From Chloroflexi bacterium UBA5177 (lineage in GTDB: Bacteria; Chloroflexota; UBA5177): a stretch of DNA of 31,600 nt. Positions 1 through 6,578 of the stretch are shown here, piece by piece. Both the position numbers and the translations under genes were made by a program. Under the pieces are notes generated by a model. The model saw nothing but the letters and a program-made list of their open reading frames with translations, did no database searches and was not told the origin of the DNA. The stretch covers positions 17,156 through 48,755 of the forward strand of contig DHWR01000248.1 in the NCBI GenBank assembly GCA_002413265.1. Reading direction: 5' to 3'. Each line of letters starts with the position of its first letter. The stretch's first letter is position 1.

Positions 1-36
1 CACGAAGGACAGCGCACGCAGCGCTTTTACCTTCAT
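1..36 (-). CDS. Possible N-terminus of a leftward gene, cut by window edge
   Basis: An ATG on the minus strand opens twelve codons (MKVKALRALSFV) that run off the window. The lysine/arginine-rich start followed by hydrophobic residues would suit a signal peptide. A TATACT -10-like hexamer lies 12 nt upstream of the ATG (plus positions 49-54), which would give a very short or leaderless transcript; I see no convincing -35. Too little is visible to name a product, and the reading frame could be chance. Confidence 0.27.
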   Translation of the reverse strand, partial: MKVKALRALSFV

Positions 37-122
37 CCTTGCTGGATCAGTATACAGGGGCAATCTAATGTTGGCCTCTGGTCAAGCTCCCCGTTAGGCT
101 GAAAGGCGAGGGAGACATCCAT

Positions 123-728
123 CTGGACTGGCTACTTTTGATCTACACCCTGCCGTCCCAACCGTCTCGCAAACGCGCATACGTGTGGCGGGAGCTGAAG
201 CGTCTCGGGGCCCTCTACCTGAGGGATGGCGTTGCCGTGCTTCCACGTCAAGGGGATCTCGAGGCGCGATTAGTTGAGGTCGTCGCGCGCATCGAGGAAT
301 TTGAGGGTGAAGTCGATCTGATTGTCTCCCCTACTTTCAGCGAGGCGCGCGCCACACTGCTTGTGCTGCGGTTCCGACAGGAGCGGGAGGCGGAGTACCG
401 AGAGGTTTACCGAGCCTGCGCCCGATTTCTGCGAGATGTGTTGGAGGAGGTCGACGCCGACGAATTCGGTTTCCCGGATGTCGACAAGTTGGAGAGCGAA
501 CTGGGCCGGCTCAAGCGTTGGCGATCCCAGATTTCTGCTCGGGACTACTTCGGGGCGGGGGGTGCCGACAAGGTCGAGGAGATCCTAGAGAAGTGTGAAC
601 GAGCCTTCGAGCGCTTCGCCGCCGACGCTTCTGAGCGCGACGAGCGCGGCGGAGCCGATCCCGACGACGTGTTCGAGCGTCTCGGTGGTGTGTCGGGTGC
701 GGAGGATGCAGAGAACCTCCCAATCTAA
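123..728 (+). CDS. ChrB N-terminal domain protein (chromate-resistance-type regulator)
   Basis: About 200 residues matching the ChrB N-terminal domain: a WLLLIYTLPSQPSR opening, a basic VWRELKRLGALYLRDGVAVLP stretch (split by family as helix then strand), and the later LKRWRSQISARDYFG segment, which in this family reads K/RRWxxKIxxRDFFGA. Full-length ChrB adds a C-terminal domain that is absent here. In Ochrobactrum-type chr operons ChrB is a chromate-responsive regulator; that role here is inference. The start is unusual. There is no ATG, and the TTG at 138 falls inside the conserved WLLLIY motif. The frame is open back to TAA at 66, and GAGGGAG (108-114) sits 8 nt before a CTG at 123, the start I prefer. 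The next gene is a TSUP anion permease rather than ChrA. Confidence 0.8.
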   Translation: MDWLLLIYTLPSQPSRKRAYVWRELKRLGALYLRDGVAVLPRQGDLEARLVEVVARIEEFEGEVDLIVSPTFSEARATLLVLRFRQEREAEYREVYRACARFLRDVLEEVDADEFGFPDVDKLESELGRLKRWRSQISARDYFGAGGADKVEEILEKCERAFERFAADASERDERGGADPDDVFERLGGVSGAEDAENLPI

Positions 729-732
729 ATTT

Positions 733-757
733 CGCTGAACCCGAGTCGTGTTCAGCG
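733..757. repeat. 8-bp inverted repeat after the ChrB-N gene
   Basis: CGCTGAAC (733-740) and GTTCAGCG (750-757) are perfect reverse complements around a 9-nt loop, 5 nt after the ChrB-N stop codon. It could be a terminator stem, but no T-run follows, so it may be a factor-assisted terminator, an mRNA-end stabiliser or an operator. Confidence 0.5.
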
Positions 758-772
758 CATTCAGGCCCAGTC

Positions 773-801
773 TTGTGCGATAGTCGCATTAGATGTAACA
801 T
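773..801 (+). promoter_or_regulatory. Candidate promoter of the TSUP permease
   Basis: TTGTGC (773-778) is followed after 17 nt by TAACAT (796-801), matching 3/6 and 4/6 of the sigma-70-type consensus. The -10 lies inside a perfect palindrome, which would let a bound repressor block it. Predicted start of transcription is near 808, giving a leader of roughly 28 nt. A smaller palindrome, TGCGA-tag-TCGCA, lies in the spacer (776-788). Confidence 0.4.
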
Positions 802-809
802 CTGTTACA
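794..809. promoter_or_regulatory. Palindromic operator candidate upstream of the TSUP permease
   Basis: TGTAACA-TC-TGTTACA is a perfect 7-bp inverted repeat with a 2-bp centre, typical in size for a dimeric regulator site. It overlaps the candidate -10 and ends 26 bp before the permease ATG. The bound factor is unknown; the adjacent ChrB-N protein is one candidate by proximity only. Confidence 0.55.
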
Positions 810-835
810 AATGACAAGCGCGGACTGAAACTTCC

Positions 836-1633
836 ATGGACTTGAGATTTACCCTCGTCGGTCTCGTGATCGGCTTTCTGATCGGTCTCACCGGAATGGG
901 CGGTGGATCACTGATGACGCCCGTGATGGTCTTGGTAATGGGCGTGAAGCCTCTCATCGCGGTCGGGACCGATTTGGCCTACGGAGCCATAACCAAGATC
1001 GTTGGCGGAGCCATGCACTACCGGCAGGCCACGGTTCACCGTCGGTCGGCGTATCTTCTGGCCCTCGGCAGCGTCCCCTCGACCGTCCTTGGCGTAACCG
1101 TCACCGCCGCCGTAAAGCGAGCAAATCCCGATCTTGTAAACACATTTCTTCTCCGCGGCATCGCAGTGGTTTTGATCCTGGTGGCCGTCGTGCTGGCCGC
1201 AAGACCCATCATCATGGCGAAGGTTGAGGAATGGAACCATGGCCGCACAGCGGTGCAAGATCGAGTGATCATGCTGGGTGAGCGGAAGCCCTGGCTGCTA
1301 CCCATCATCGGTGCATTCGTCGGCTTCATGGTGGGACTGACATCCGTCGGAAGCGGCACTCTGATCATTCTGGCTCTCTTCTTTCTCTATCCGCGCTGGG
1401 AGACGAAAGACCTGGTCGGCACGGATGTGTTCCACGCGGCAGTTCTGGTAAGCGCGGCCGCCATAGCGCAATTCTCGGCCGGCAATGTGAACCTTTCCAT
1501 GACGCTTTCGCTGCTTCTCGGCTCGATCCCCGGAGTCCTAATCGGAAGCCGGCTGGTCATCAACGTGCCCGGCGGGCCGCTGCGAATGAGCCTGGCTGGG
1601 GTGCTTCTCATTTCCGGCGCAAAGATGCTGTAG
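836..1633 (+). CDS. TSUP (sulfite exporter TauE/SafE) family permease
   Basis: A 265-residue integral membrane protein with about eight hydrophobic segments and the internal duplication typical of the TauE/SafE family. The first half carries GxTGMGGGSLMTP followed by a VGTDLAYGAITK segment; the second half repeats it as GLTSVGSGTLII and VGTDVFHAAVL. The family moves sulfite, organosulfonates and related anions across the cytoplasmic membrane; the substrate cannot be read from sequence. It follows a ChrB-N gene and a palindromic operator, so induction by a sulfate- or chromate-like anion is a reasonable inference. Length is normal and ATG 836 begins directly at the first membrane helix. Confidence 0.88.
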   Translation: MDLRFTLVGLVIGFLIGLTGMGGGSLMTPVMVLVMGVKPLIAVGTDLAYGAITKIVGGAMHYRQATVHRRSAYLLALGSVPSTVLGVTVTAAVKRANPDLVNTFLLRGIAVVLILVAVVLAARPIIMAKVEEWNHGRTAVQDRVIMLGERKPWLLPIIGAFVGFMVGLTSVGSGTLIILALFFLYPRWETKDLVGTDVFHAAVLVSAAAIAQFSAGNVNLSMTLSLLLGSIPGVLIGSRLVINVPGGPLRMSLAGVLLISGAKML

Positions 1634-1689
1634 CTGCCTGTCCCCCTCGTCAAGGTGGCAGGGGCGGCGACGGAGTAGAGGCTTTGTGG

Positions 1690-1722
1690 CCTGGGCAATC
1701 CAGGTCGACCATCCGAAGATGG
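1690..1722. repeat. Two tandem hairpins in a convergent intergenic gap
   Basis: Between the permease stop and the oppositely oriented helicase stop are CCTGG-gcaat-CCAGG (1690-1704) and CCATC-cgaa-GATGG (1709-1722). Two adjacent 5-bp stems between converging genes suggest shared transcript-end structure, but neither has a T-tract, so terminator function is only possible. I see nothing else in the 124-nt gap. Confidence 0.35.
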
Positions 1723-1757
1723 CGGCAGGCGTTTGTGCCGAAAAGTGCTGGATCCTC

Positions 1758-2978
1758 TCAACGAGCAGGGGTTGAGACCTTCGCGTTTGTAGCTGCGCGT
1801 CTTCGCTTCGCCGTCCGTTCTTCCAGCGTGTCTCGCGTCACAATCTCGTACAGGCGTGCTTCCTTGCCGGGAGCCGGACGCATTATCCGCCCGAGGCGCT
1901 GTACGAACTGACGGGCCTGAGCGGTTCCTGAAACGACGATGCCAACGCTTGCATCGGGCACGTCCACGCCTTCGTCCAGGATGCTGGTTGCCACCAGCAC
2001 CGGTGCTTCGCCATCGCGAAAAGCATCCAGCGCAAGTGCCCGCGCGGCTCGTGGAGTCTCGTGCGTGATCACTGGAAGGCCGAGGCGTTCGCCGATCCTT
2101 CGGGCAAGCGCCACGTGCTGACAAAACACGAGAGCGCGCTCATCCGGATGGCCGTCGAGGATGCGCTTGACCGCCGCGACCTTGGCCCTGGCGCTCAGTG
2201 CAGTCTCGCGCGCCTCACGATGGCCTTCCAGAGCCTTTTTCGCAGCTCCGTCCCGTCCGGCACGCTTAATGAGCTGGCTGTAGCCCTGAGGCATACGGAG
2301 CCGCGCCTTCCGCACGTAATTGATGTACTGCTGCCAGCCTCTTTCGTACAGGACGCGTTCGTCGGGCTCCAGGTCGACGAGGACTCGCGAAATCGAATGC
2401 GGTGCAAGATAGTGCTTGCTCAGCTCACCGGCATCTCTCTGAAATACTACAGGCCCGATAAGCGTCAAGAGATCGCGCTCGGCACCGTCATAGCGACTCG
2501 GAGTCGCGGTAAGTCCAAGGCGATACGGGGCAGAGGCGCGTTCGGCGATTGTCTTGAAGATGGGGGCGGGGAGGTGATGGGCCTCATCAAATATCAGAAG
2601 CCCAAAGTGATGTAGCTGGTCCAGATGCCGTGTGGCGCCCGAATAGGTGGAGATCAGGATGTCGGTTGGCTCCCAAGGCAGCAAACGAAGTTGCGTGCTC
2701 CCATCGTCTCCCGGGAAACCCAGCTTGACGTGATCCGGTCCGGCTCCGATCGCGTCTTGAAGGGCACGTTCCCATTGCTTGAGCAAGTCGATTGTGGGCA
2801 CAAGGATCAGCGTCCGCTCAGCTACATCGGCGATCGCTCGGGCGCCGACGACAGTCTTCCCTGAACCGGTAGCCAAAACGATGACGCCGCGCCTCGAAGC
2901 CGACTCCCAGGCAGCCAGAGCCTCTACCTGGTACGGCCTGAGCTCGAGAGTCCGCGAGGGGGAAAAGCTGAGCGTCAC
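1758..2978 (-). CDS. Superfamily 2 DEAH-box helicase, XPB/Rad25-like
   Basis: A 406-residue two-domain ATP-dependent DNA helicase or translocase. Visible motifs: a Q-motif-like RPYQ (14-17), Walker A ATGSGKT (36-42), motif Ia VPTIDLLKQW (60-69), Walker B DEAH (131-134), motif III LTATP (156-160), and in the second RecA domain a motif V-like ATSILDEGVDVP and motif VI QRLGRIMRP. The arrangement resembles the short bacterial XPB-like helicases linked with DNA repair, without the extra N-terminal domains of eukaryotic XPB. Its start overlaps the stop of the upstream unknown gene by 4 nt (ATGA), so the two are translationally coupled and probably act together. The last 20 residues are basic and low-complexity. 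Confidence 0.88.
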   Translation of the reverse strand: MTLSFSPSRTLELRPYQVEALAAWESASRRGVIVLATGSGKTVVGARAIADVAERTLILVPTIDLLKQWERALQDAIGAGPDHVKLGFPGDDGSTQLRLLPWEPTDILISTYSGATRHLDQLHHFGLLIFDEAHHLPAPIFKTIAERASAPYRLGLTATPSRYDGAERDLLTLIGPVVFQRDAGELSKHYLAPHSISRVLVDLEPDERVLYERGWQQYINYVRKARLRMPQGYSQLIKRAGRDGAAKKALEGHREARETALSARAKVAAVKRILDGHPDERALVFCQHVALARRIGERLGLPVITHETPRAARALALDAFRDGEAPVLVATSILDEGVDVPDASVGIVVSGTAQARQFVQRLGRIMRPAPGKEARLYEIVTRDTLEERTAKRRRAATNAKVSTPAR

Positions 2979-3496
2979 TCAGCTTCCTGCAGCGAATTCG
3001 ACTCGGTCTCCGGCGACTGACGACGGCGCCTCGCCACTTCAAGCATTTGCTCGATGTCGGCATAGGCGAGAACCGTGTGCGCCTTCTCGTTCCCCAGTCC
3101 ATCACCTCTGGCCGGCCGCATGTAAGAGACTCCGACCCCATCGGGAAGCTCCTCGACGCTCAGACTGGTCCCCTGCTCGTCGTCGAGCTGGTGTCCCAAT
3201 GCCCTGAAGAAATCCTCGTGACCGTTGGGGAAATTAGCCCAGATTCCGCTGTGGCGCGGCCGGCGCCGCAGGCAGCCGCGCCCGGCCATGTGAAAGATGA
3301 CGAGATCGTTGAGGCGATCCCACGTGAATTGAGAGGTGCGAGCGTCAGAGCGAAACCTGGACGGGTGAGAACGGACGGTGAAGCCGTCTCTGACTTCCAG
3401 AAGACTGAGATGGTAGGTCGGTTCGGTGTCGAGATGGCGCCCGATAACACGCAGAGCCGACTCGTAGTCAAGTCGCGACTCTCGAGCTTCGGTCAT
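2975..3496 (-). CDS. Unrecognised protein coupled to the XPB-like helicase
   Basis: I do not recognise this 173-residue soluble protein. It has no signal peptide or membrane segment. It is rich in charged residues, has a basic RGCLRRRPRHSG patch near the middle and ends in an acidic/basic tail (ARRRRQSPETESNSLQEAE). The ATG at 3496 is preferred over the GTG two codons upstream, because GGGAGG (3507-3502) lies 5 nt before the ATG but overlaps the GTG. It is the first gene of a two-gene unit with the helicase (4-nt overlap) and has a plausible promoter 28-56 nt upstream. A helicase accessory or nucleic-acid-binding role is only a guess from context. Confidence 0.68.
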   Translation of the reverse strand: MTEARESRLDYESALRVIGRHLDTEPTYHLSLLEVRDGFTVRSHPSRFRSDARTSQFTWDRLNDLVIFHMAGRGCLRRRPRHSGIWANFPNGHEDFFRALGHQLDDEQGTSLSVEELPDGVGVSYMRPARGDGLGNEKAHTVLAYADIEQMLEVARRRRQSPETESNSLQEAE

Positions 3497-3523
3497 GCGC
3501 ACCTCCCTGCCGTGCTCGACTCC

Positions 3524-3552
3524 ACTTTAGCGGGGAGGCGTGTCGCGGTCTA
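3524..3552 (-). promoter_or_regulatory. Candidate promoter of the unknown-protein/helicase operon
   Basis: On the minus strand TAGACC (3552-3547) and TAAAGT (3529-3524) are separated by exactly 17 nt; each matches the sigma-70-type consensus at four of six positions. The -35 forms half of a perfect 10-bp palindrome, GGTCTAGACC (3547-3556), a possible regulator site. Confidence 0.45.
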
Positions 3553-3581
3553 GACCCTCACGGCGCTCCGCGCCCGCTTGG

Positions 3582-3611
3582 TTGACCAGGTCTCGCTCTC
3601 ATTCCTATGCT
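3582..3611 (+). promoter_or_regulatory. Candidate promoter giving a leaderless beta-propeller mRNA
   Basis: TTGACC (3582-3587, 5/6) and TATGCT (3606-3611, 4/6) are 18 nt apart. The ATG that begins the signal peptide is at 3618, 7 nt after the -10, where transcription would start. The transcript could therefore be leaderless, consistent with the lack of a Shine-Dalgarno sequence there. Confidence 0.45.
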
Positions 3612-3617
3612 GGCCTC

Positions 3618-4985
3618 ATGTCTGCCCGGCGTCTCGGACGTATCTTGCTCATCGTCGTAGGCAGCGCAATCAGCTATCAAACGGCAGCGAGCTCTGAGGC
3701 CTCTCCCGCTAATCTGCTGCTTTCAGTCGACCGAACAGAGCCGTACGTGGCGATCGATCCGTCTCATCCATCCACGATTGTGGTGGGAACGAATACTAAC
3801 TACGACGTGCCCGTAGGCGGGCGCTACCCGGTGGCGTACTTCACAAGTCATGACGCCGGTCACTCGTTTCAGCAAGGAACAATTCCTCTCCCTGCTGGAT
3901 ATGTTGACGGCGCCGATCCCAGCGTGGCTATAGCCGGCAGTGGAACCGTCTTCTACGGCTATTTGGCTGAATCTCCGAGCTACTGCTCGTCGTCGGGCCA
4001 TTCGGCGGTCGCGGTCTCCAGATCCTTCGACGGAGGACGTTCCTTCGACAGCTCGACAATTGTGAGTATCAGCAACGCCAATGATAAGCCGTTTCTTTCG
4101 GTCGAGAGCATTCCCCACAAGAAGTCGCACCTTTTTGCGTCGTGGACTCAGTTCTTCGGAAACAAGAGCAGGATCATGGTCGCCCGTTCCCTTGACGGCG
4201 GAGCCACCTTCGGAGGCCCGGTTGCCCTCTTTACATCCTCCGCCGATAACTCCGGGTCTATCGCCCTGGTAGGCAAACACGGGCGGATCTATATTTTCTG
4301 GGCCTCGACAGCCGACCGAGGCCTTACGAGGACGAACCCAGCTCGCGTCCTCTATCGAGTGTCGACCGATGACGGAGCCAGGTTTGGACGTTTACATCAG
4401 GTCGGGGCGTCGTTCACCAGCATTCCGCGCATGGCCGAACCAGGGTCGCTGCGAAATTTGACGTTGCCCGCGGCAGCCTCGGCCAGTAACGGCACGATCT
4501 ACCTCAGCTGGGCACAGGTCGCCAAGAACTATGGCCGCGGAAATGTTAGCGCAGATATCGTGATGACGAGATCGACCAATGGAGGACGTTCGTGGGCTGT
4601 CCCGCGTCGCATCAGCGACTCGAGAAACCACGACCGCTTCATGCCTGCGATAAGTGCCTACCCGGACGGGACCATCGCTCTCGCCTTTTATGACAGGCGC
4701 GCGGGCTGGTGGGACCTGGGAGTGTATGCCGCCCGTTTTCGTTGGACGGTGCACCCGCGTTTATATGTCAATCAGAGGATCAGCGCTCACGCTGCGCCCA
4801 TTTCGGACATTCAATACATCCCGCCCGGCAGCACATGTCTGAGCCCCGGACGATTTTTCGGCGACTACCTTGGTGCCGCCGTTGGACCACACGACGTTTT
4901 GAATGTTGTGTGGGCAGACACCCAGAAGCGCGTCCAGCTGCGAACCGACATTTGGCTGGCACGGGTCACGCTGCAGCATCCCTAA
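3618..4985 (+). CDS. Secreted Asp-box (BNR-repeat) beta-propeller protein, sialidase-like fold
   Basis: A 455-residue exported protein. The ATG used here directly precedes a signal peptide (basic MSARRLGR, then a hydrophobic ILLIVVGSAI core); an in-frame upstream GTG would add 26 arginine/serine-rich residues and bury it. The mature part holds at least five Asp-box-like S-x-[DN]-x-G-x-x-[FW] motifs: SHDAGHSF, SFDGGRSF, SLDGGATF, STDDGARF and STNGGRSW. These mark blades of a six-bladed propeller as in sialidases and BNR glycosyl hydrolases. I cannot identify the arginine triad or acid pair of a true neuraminidase, so catalysis is unproven; it may bind or cleave extracellular glycans. It heads a long rightward gene run. 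Confidence 0.75.
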   Translation: MSARRLGRILLIVVGSAISYQTAASSEASPANLLLSVDRTEPYVAIDPSHPSTIVVGTNTNYDVPVGGRYPVAYFTSHDAGHSFQQGTIPLPAGYVDGADPSVAIAGSGTVFYGYLAESPSYCSSSGHSAVAVSRSFDGGRSFDSSTIVSISNANDKPFLSVESIPHKKSHLFASWTQFFGNKSRIMVARSLDGGATFGGPVALFTSSADNSGSIALVGKHGRIYIFWASTADRGLTRTNPARVLYRVSTDDGARFGRLHQVGASFTSIPRMAEPGSLRNLTLPAAASASNGTIYLSWAQVAKNYGRGNVSADIVMTRSTNGGRSWAVPRRISDSRNHDRFMPAISAYPDGTIALAFYDRRAGWWDLGVYAARFRWTVHPRLYVNQRISAHAAPISDIQYIPPGSTCLSPGRFFGDYLGAAVGPHDVLNVVWADTQKRVQLRTDIWLARVTLQHP

Positions 4986-5042
4986 CTCGTACTAGAGTGT
5001 TGTGAAACAGGTAGCACGCGCCGTTCTCCAAGAAGGTTTCTC

Positions 5043-5270
5043 GTGGACATTGAAATCCAATATTGCCGCGCTTGAGAGTACTACCCTGTGGCCTCCAGGT
5101 TGGTGGCCGATGTCATGCGAGATTTTGAGCCGGATCTCGACTCTCTCACACTCCGCCCATTCGACGACGGGCGCTTTATCGTGTATCGCAACGGCAAAGT
5201 CCTCTTCGACAAAGAGAAGAGCGGCAAGTTTCCCAAATATGATCAGGACATCAAGCCGAAGCTGCCTTAA
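5043..5270 (+). CDS. Predicted selenoprotein, Rdx family (SelW/SelT/SelH-like), in-frame TGA as Sec
   Basis: Starting at a GTG with AGAAGG six nt upstream, the frame reads VDIEIQYCRA, then TGA (5073-5075), then EYYPVASRLVADVMRDF onward, to TAA: 75 residues if TGA is decoded as selenocysteine. The pattern is that of the Rdx thioredoxin-like family: first strand ending in YCxxC/U, a helix, a strand near SLTLRPFDDG, a hairpin FIVYRNGKVLFDK and the closing GKFP motif. The TGA falls exactly on the second redox position, giving C-R-A-U (C8, U11). Both flanks of the TGA carry family sequence, so it is neither a chance stop nor two genes. A SECIS-like hairpin follows. TGA is also used as a normal stop in this window, so only local recoding is implied. 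The family is thought to be thiol-redox active; the substrate is unknown. Alternative: a Cys-to-stop error or pseudogene. Confidence 0.82.
5090..5108 (+). promoter_or_regulatory. Candidate bacterial SECIS element
   Basis: GGCC-T-CC (5090-5096), loop AGGTT (5097-5101), GG-T-GGCC (5102-5108). There are six Watson-Crick pairs with one U-U mismatch two pairs below the loop. The loop has G as its second base, and 21 nt separate the TGA from the loop, inside the range described for bacterial SECIS elements (about 16-37 nt). The AGGU loop and an unpaired U two pairs beneath it resemble the Escherichia coli fdhF element. The hairpin lies within coding sequence, as bacterial SelB-dependent elements do. 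Confidence 0.68.
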
Positions 5271-5315
5271 AGGTCCTCGCGCGGGAGTCACTCGGTCACT
5301 TTCCTGCATCAGTTC

Positions 5316-6533
5316 GTGCCAGGCTTGATCTTGCGATCGTTTGCACCTTTGGGATTGACACTCGCACTGTTGCTAGGCGGCTGCGGATCTCAAGGGGCGG
5401 CGCCGCAGCCCCTTCCCCACTCGACTCCAAAACTGTTGCGCGCTCATGGCCGGATAGATCGTGCCTCCGTCAAGGCAATTGAGTCGGACCTCCAGACGAT
5501 TCAAGCGGGCTACGGATACGGTGATTGGAACCGCGTTGGCAGTGTGTTCGCCTCAGCTCCCTTGCGCGCCCAGTACGTACGCACGCTGCGATTCTGGAAA
5601 GAGGATGCTGGCGGCCAGCTTCGTGTTGACCTGATCGCCAGTCAACCGCTCGGTGCCGGACGGTTCGCCGTGACGGCCAGGTTCTCGGGAGACCGCCGCT
5701 CAGTGCCGTCCTACGGACTCTTCGAGTTCTCCTCGGGACCGCGGGGCGCTCGGATTGTCGGAACGATCTCCGGCCTGCACGGGACGAACTATCGAAATGT
5801 TAACTGGACCATTTCCCGAACCAAGCACTTTATCGTCTATCACAGTCCGTATCAGCTGGTCGGGGCCGACAAGACCGGTCTGGCAGACCTCGAATATCAG
5901 CGAGCCGTCTTCGCTCGAAAATTTGGCGTCAAGCTGCCTCCGCGTGCCGCCTACTATCTCTATCCCGAACAGAGGCTAATAGCTGTGTGGACCAGCCGAT
6001 TCTGCGGCTCGAATCCGGACAACGTGGGATGCACGGTGCAAGGGGCTCTGCCGCCGACTATTCATACCAGTGAGTGGGTGTCGTTCCACGAGCCGATCCA
6101 TGTATATCAGACGGTCATGGAACCCCCTCGCTACACCGATCCGTTGTTCATAGCGGAGGGAATGGCGGTTGCGCTCGAGGACAAGGAAGTGGATCCGAGA
6201 CAGTCGGACTACTGCTCGGAAGTTGCCTACGTGCCTCTGGACACCTGCGCTAGATTTGCCATCGGCAACGTCAAATTGATCAGCATGCTCCCTGATACGG
6301 GCTTCGACGCGGCGGACCCAGGGTACGCGTACTCGCTCGCCGGCTCCTTCGTGAAATACCTCATCCTGCGCTTTGGCTACCGACCGTTCGGCAAGTTTTA
6401 CTACCTGCTGGCCGCACAACCCAAAGACCGAGTCAGCGACTACAACGTGGCCACCCAGCGCGTGTTCCACACCTCCATCGAACAGCTTCTACGCGACTGG
6501 TCGAATCAGTTGTGTGGCGCGGGCTGCGGGTGA
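5316..6533 (+). CDS. Lipoprotein with gluzincin-type HExxH metallopeptidase domain
   Basis: A 405-residue protein with a hydrophobic N-terminus ending in a lipobox (L20-G-G-C23), so probably lipid-anchored outside the cytoplasmic membrane. The C-terminal half carries HEPIH (258-262) and, 19 residues later, AEGMA with E281. This is the HExxH plus downstream-glutamate arrangement of gluzincin zinc peptidases (peptidase MA-like). The middle proline in HEPIH is unusual for a helical motif. Several cysteines (C230, C239, C224-region absent, and a CGAGC at the C-terminus) could form disulfides. The N-terminal region (about 40-150) resembles a small transport-factor-like domain but I cannot confirm it. 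It starts 45 nt after the predicted selenoprotein. A second, different HExxH protein lies near 20 kb. Confidence 0.7.
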   Translation: MPGLILRSFAPLGLTLALLLGGCGSQGAAPQPLPHSTPKLLRAHGRIDRASVKAIESDLQTIQAGYGYGDWNRVGSVFASAPLRAQYVRTLRFWKEDAGGQLRVDLIASQPLGAGRFAVTARFSGDRRSVPSYGLFEFSSGPRGARIVGTISGLHGTNYRNVNWTISRTKHFIVYHSPYQLVGADKTGLADLEYQRAVFARKFGVKLPPRAAYYLYPEQRLIAVWTSRFCGSNPDNVGCTVQGALPPTIHTSEWVSFHEPIHVYQTVMEPPRYTDPLFIAEGMAVALEDKEVDPRQSDYCSEVAYVPLDTCARFAIGNVKLISMLPDTGFDAADPGYAYSLAGSFVKYLILRFGYRPFGKFYYLLAAQPKDRVSDYNVATQRVFHTSIEQLLRDWSNQLCGAGCG

Positions 6534-6578
6534 TCCGCTTGGAGACCGTTTCCCTGTCGATCGTCCGCGTTTTCTAGC

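Noticed and set aside
2061..2615. 184-codon plus-strand frame inside the helicase gene
   Set aside because: It lies wholly under a helicase with complete motifs and shows no family features.
3540..3617. Upstream GTG start for the beta-propeller
   Set aside because: It adds an Arg/Ser-rich stretch in front of the signal peptide and would span the -35/-10 candidate.
5088..5270. The downstream fragment (GTG 5088 to TAA) as a complete 60-residue protein
   Set aside because: It lacks the first strand and the redox motif of its family, has no ribosome-binding site, and family sequence continues upstream through the TGA.
4992..5309. A 105-codon open frame on the minus strand over the selenoprotein gene
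   Set aside because: It is the shadow of the Rdx frame and the neighbouring gene ends; no recognisable family and no ribosome-binding site.
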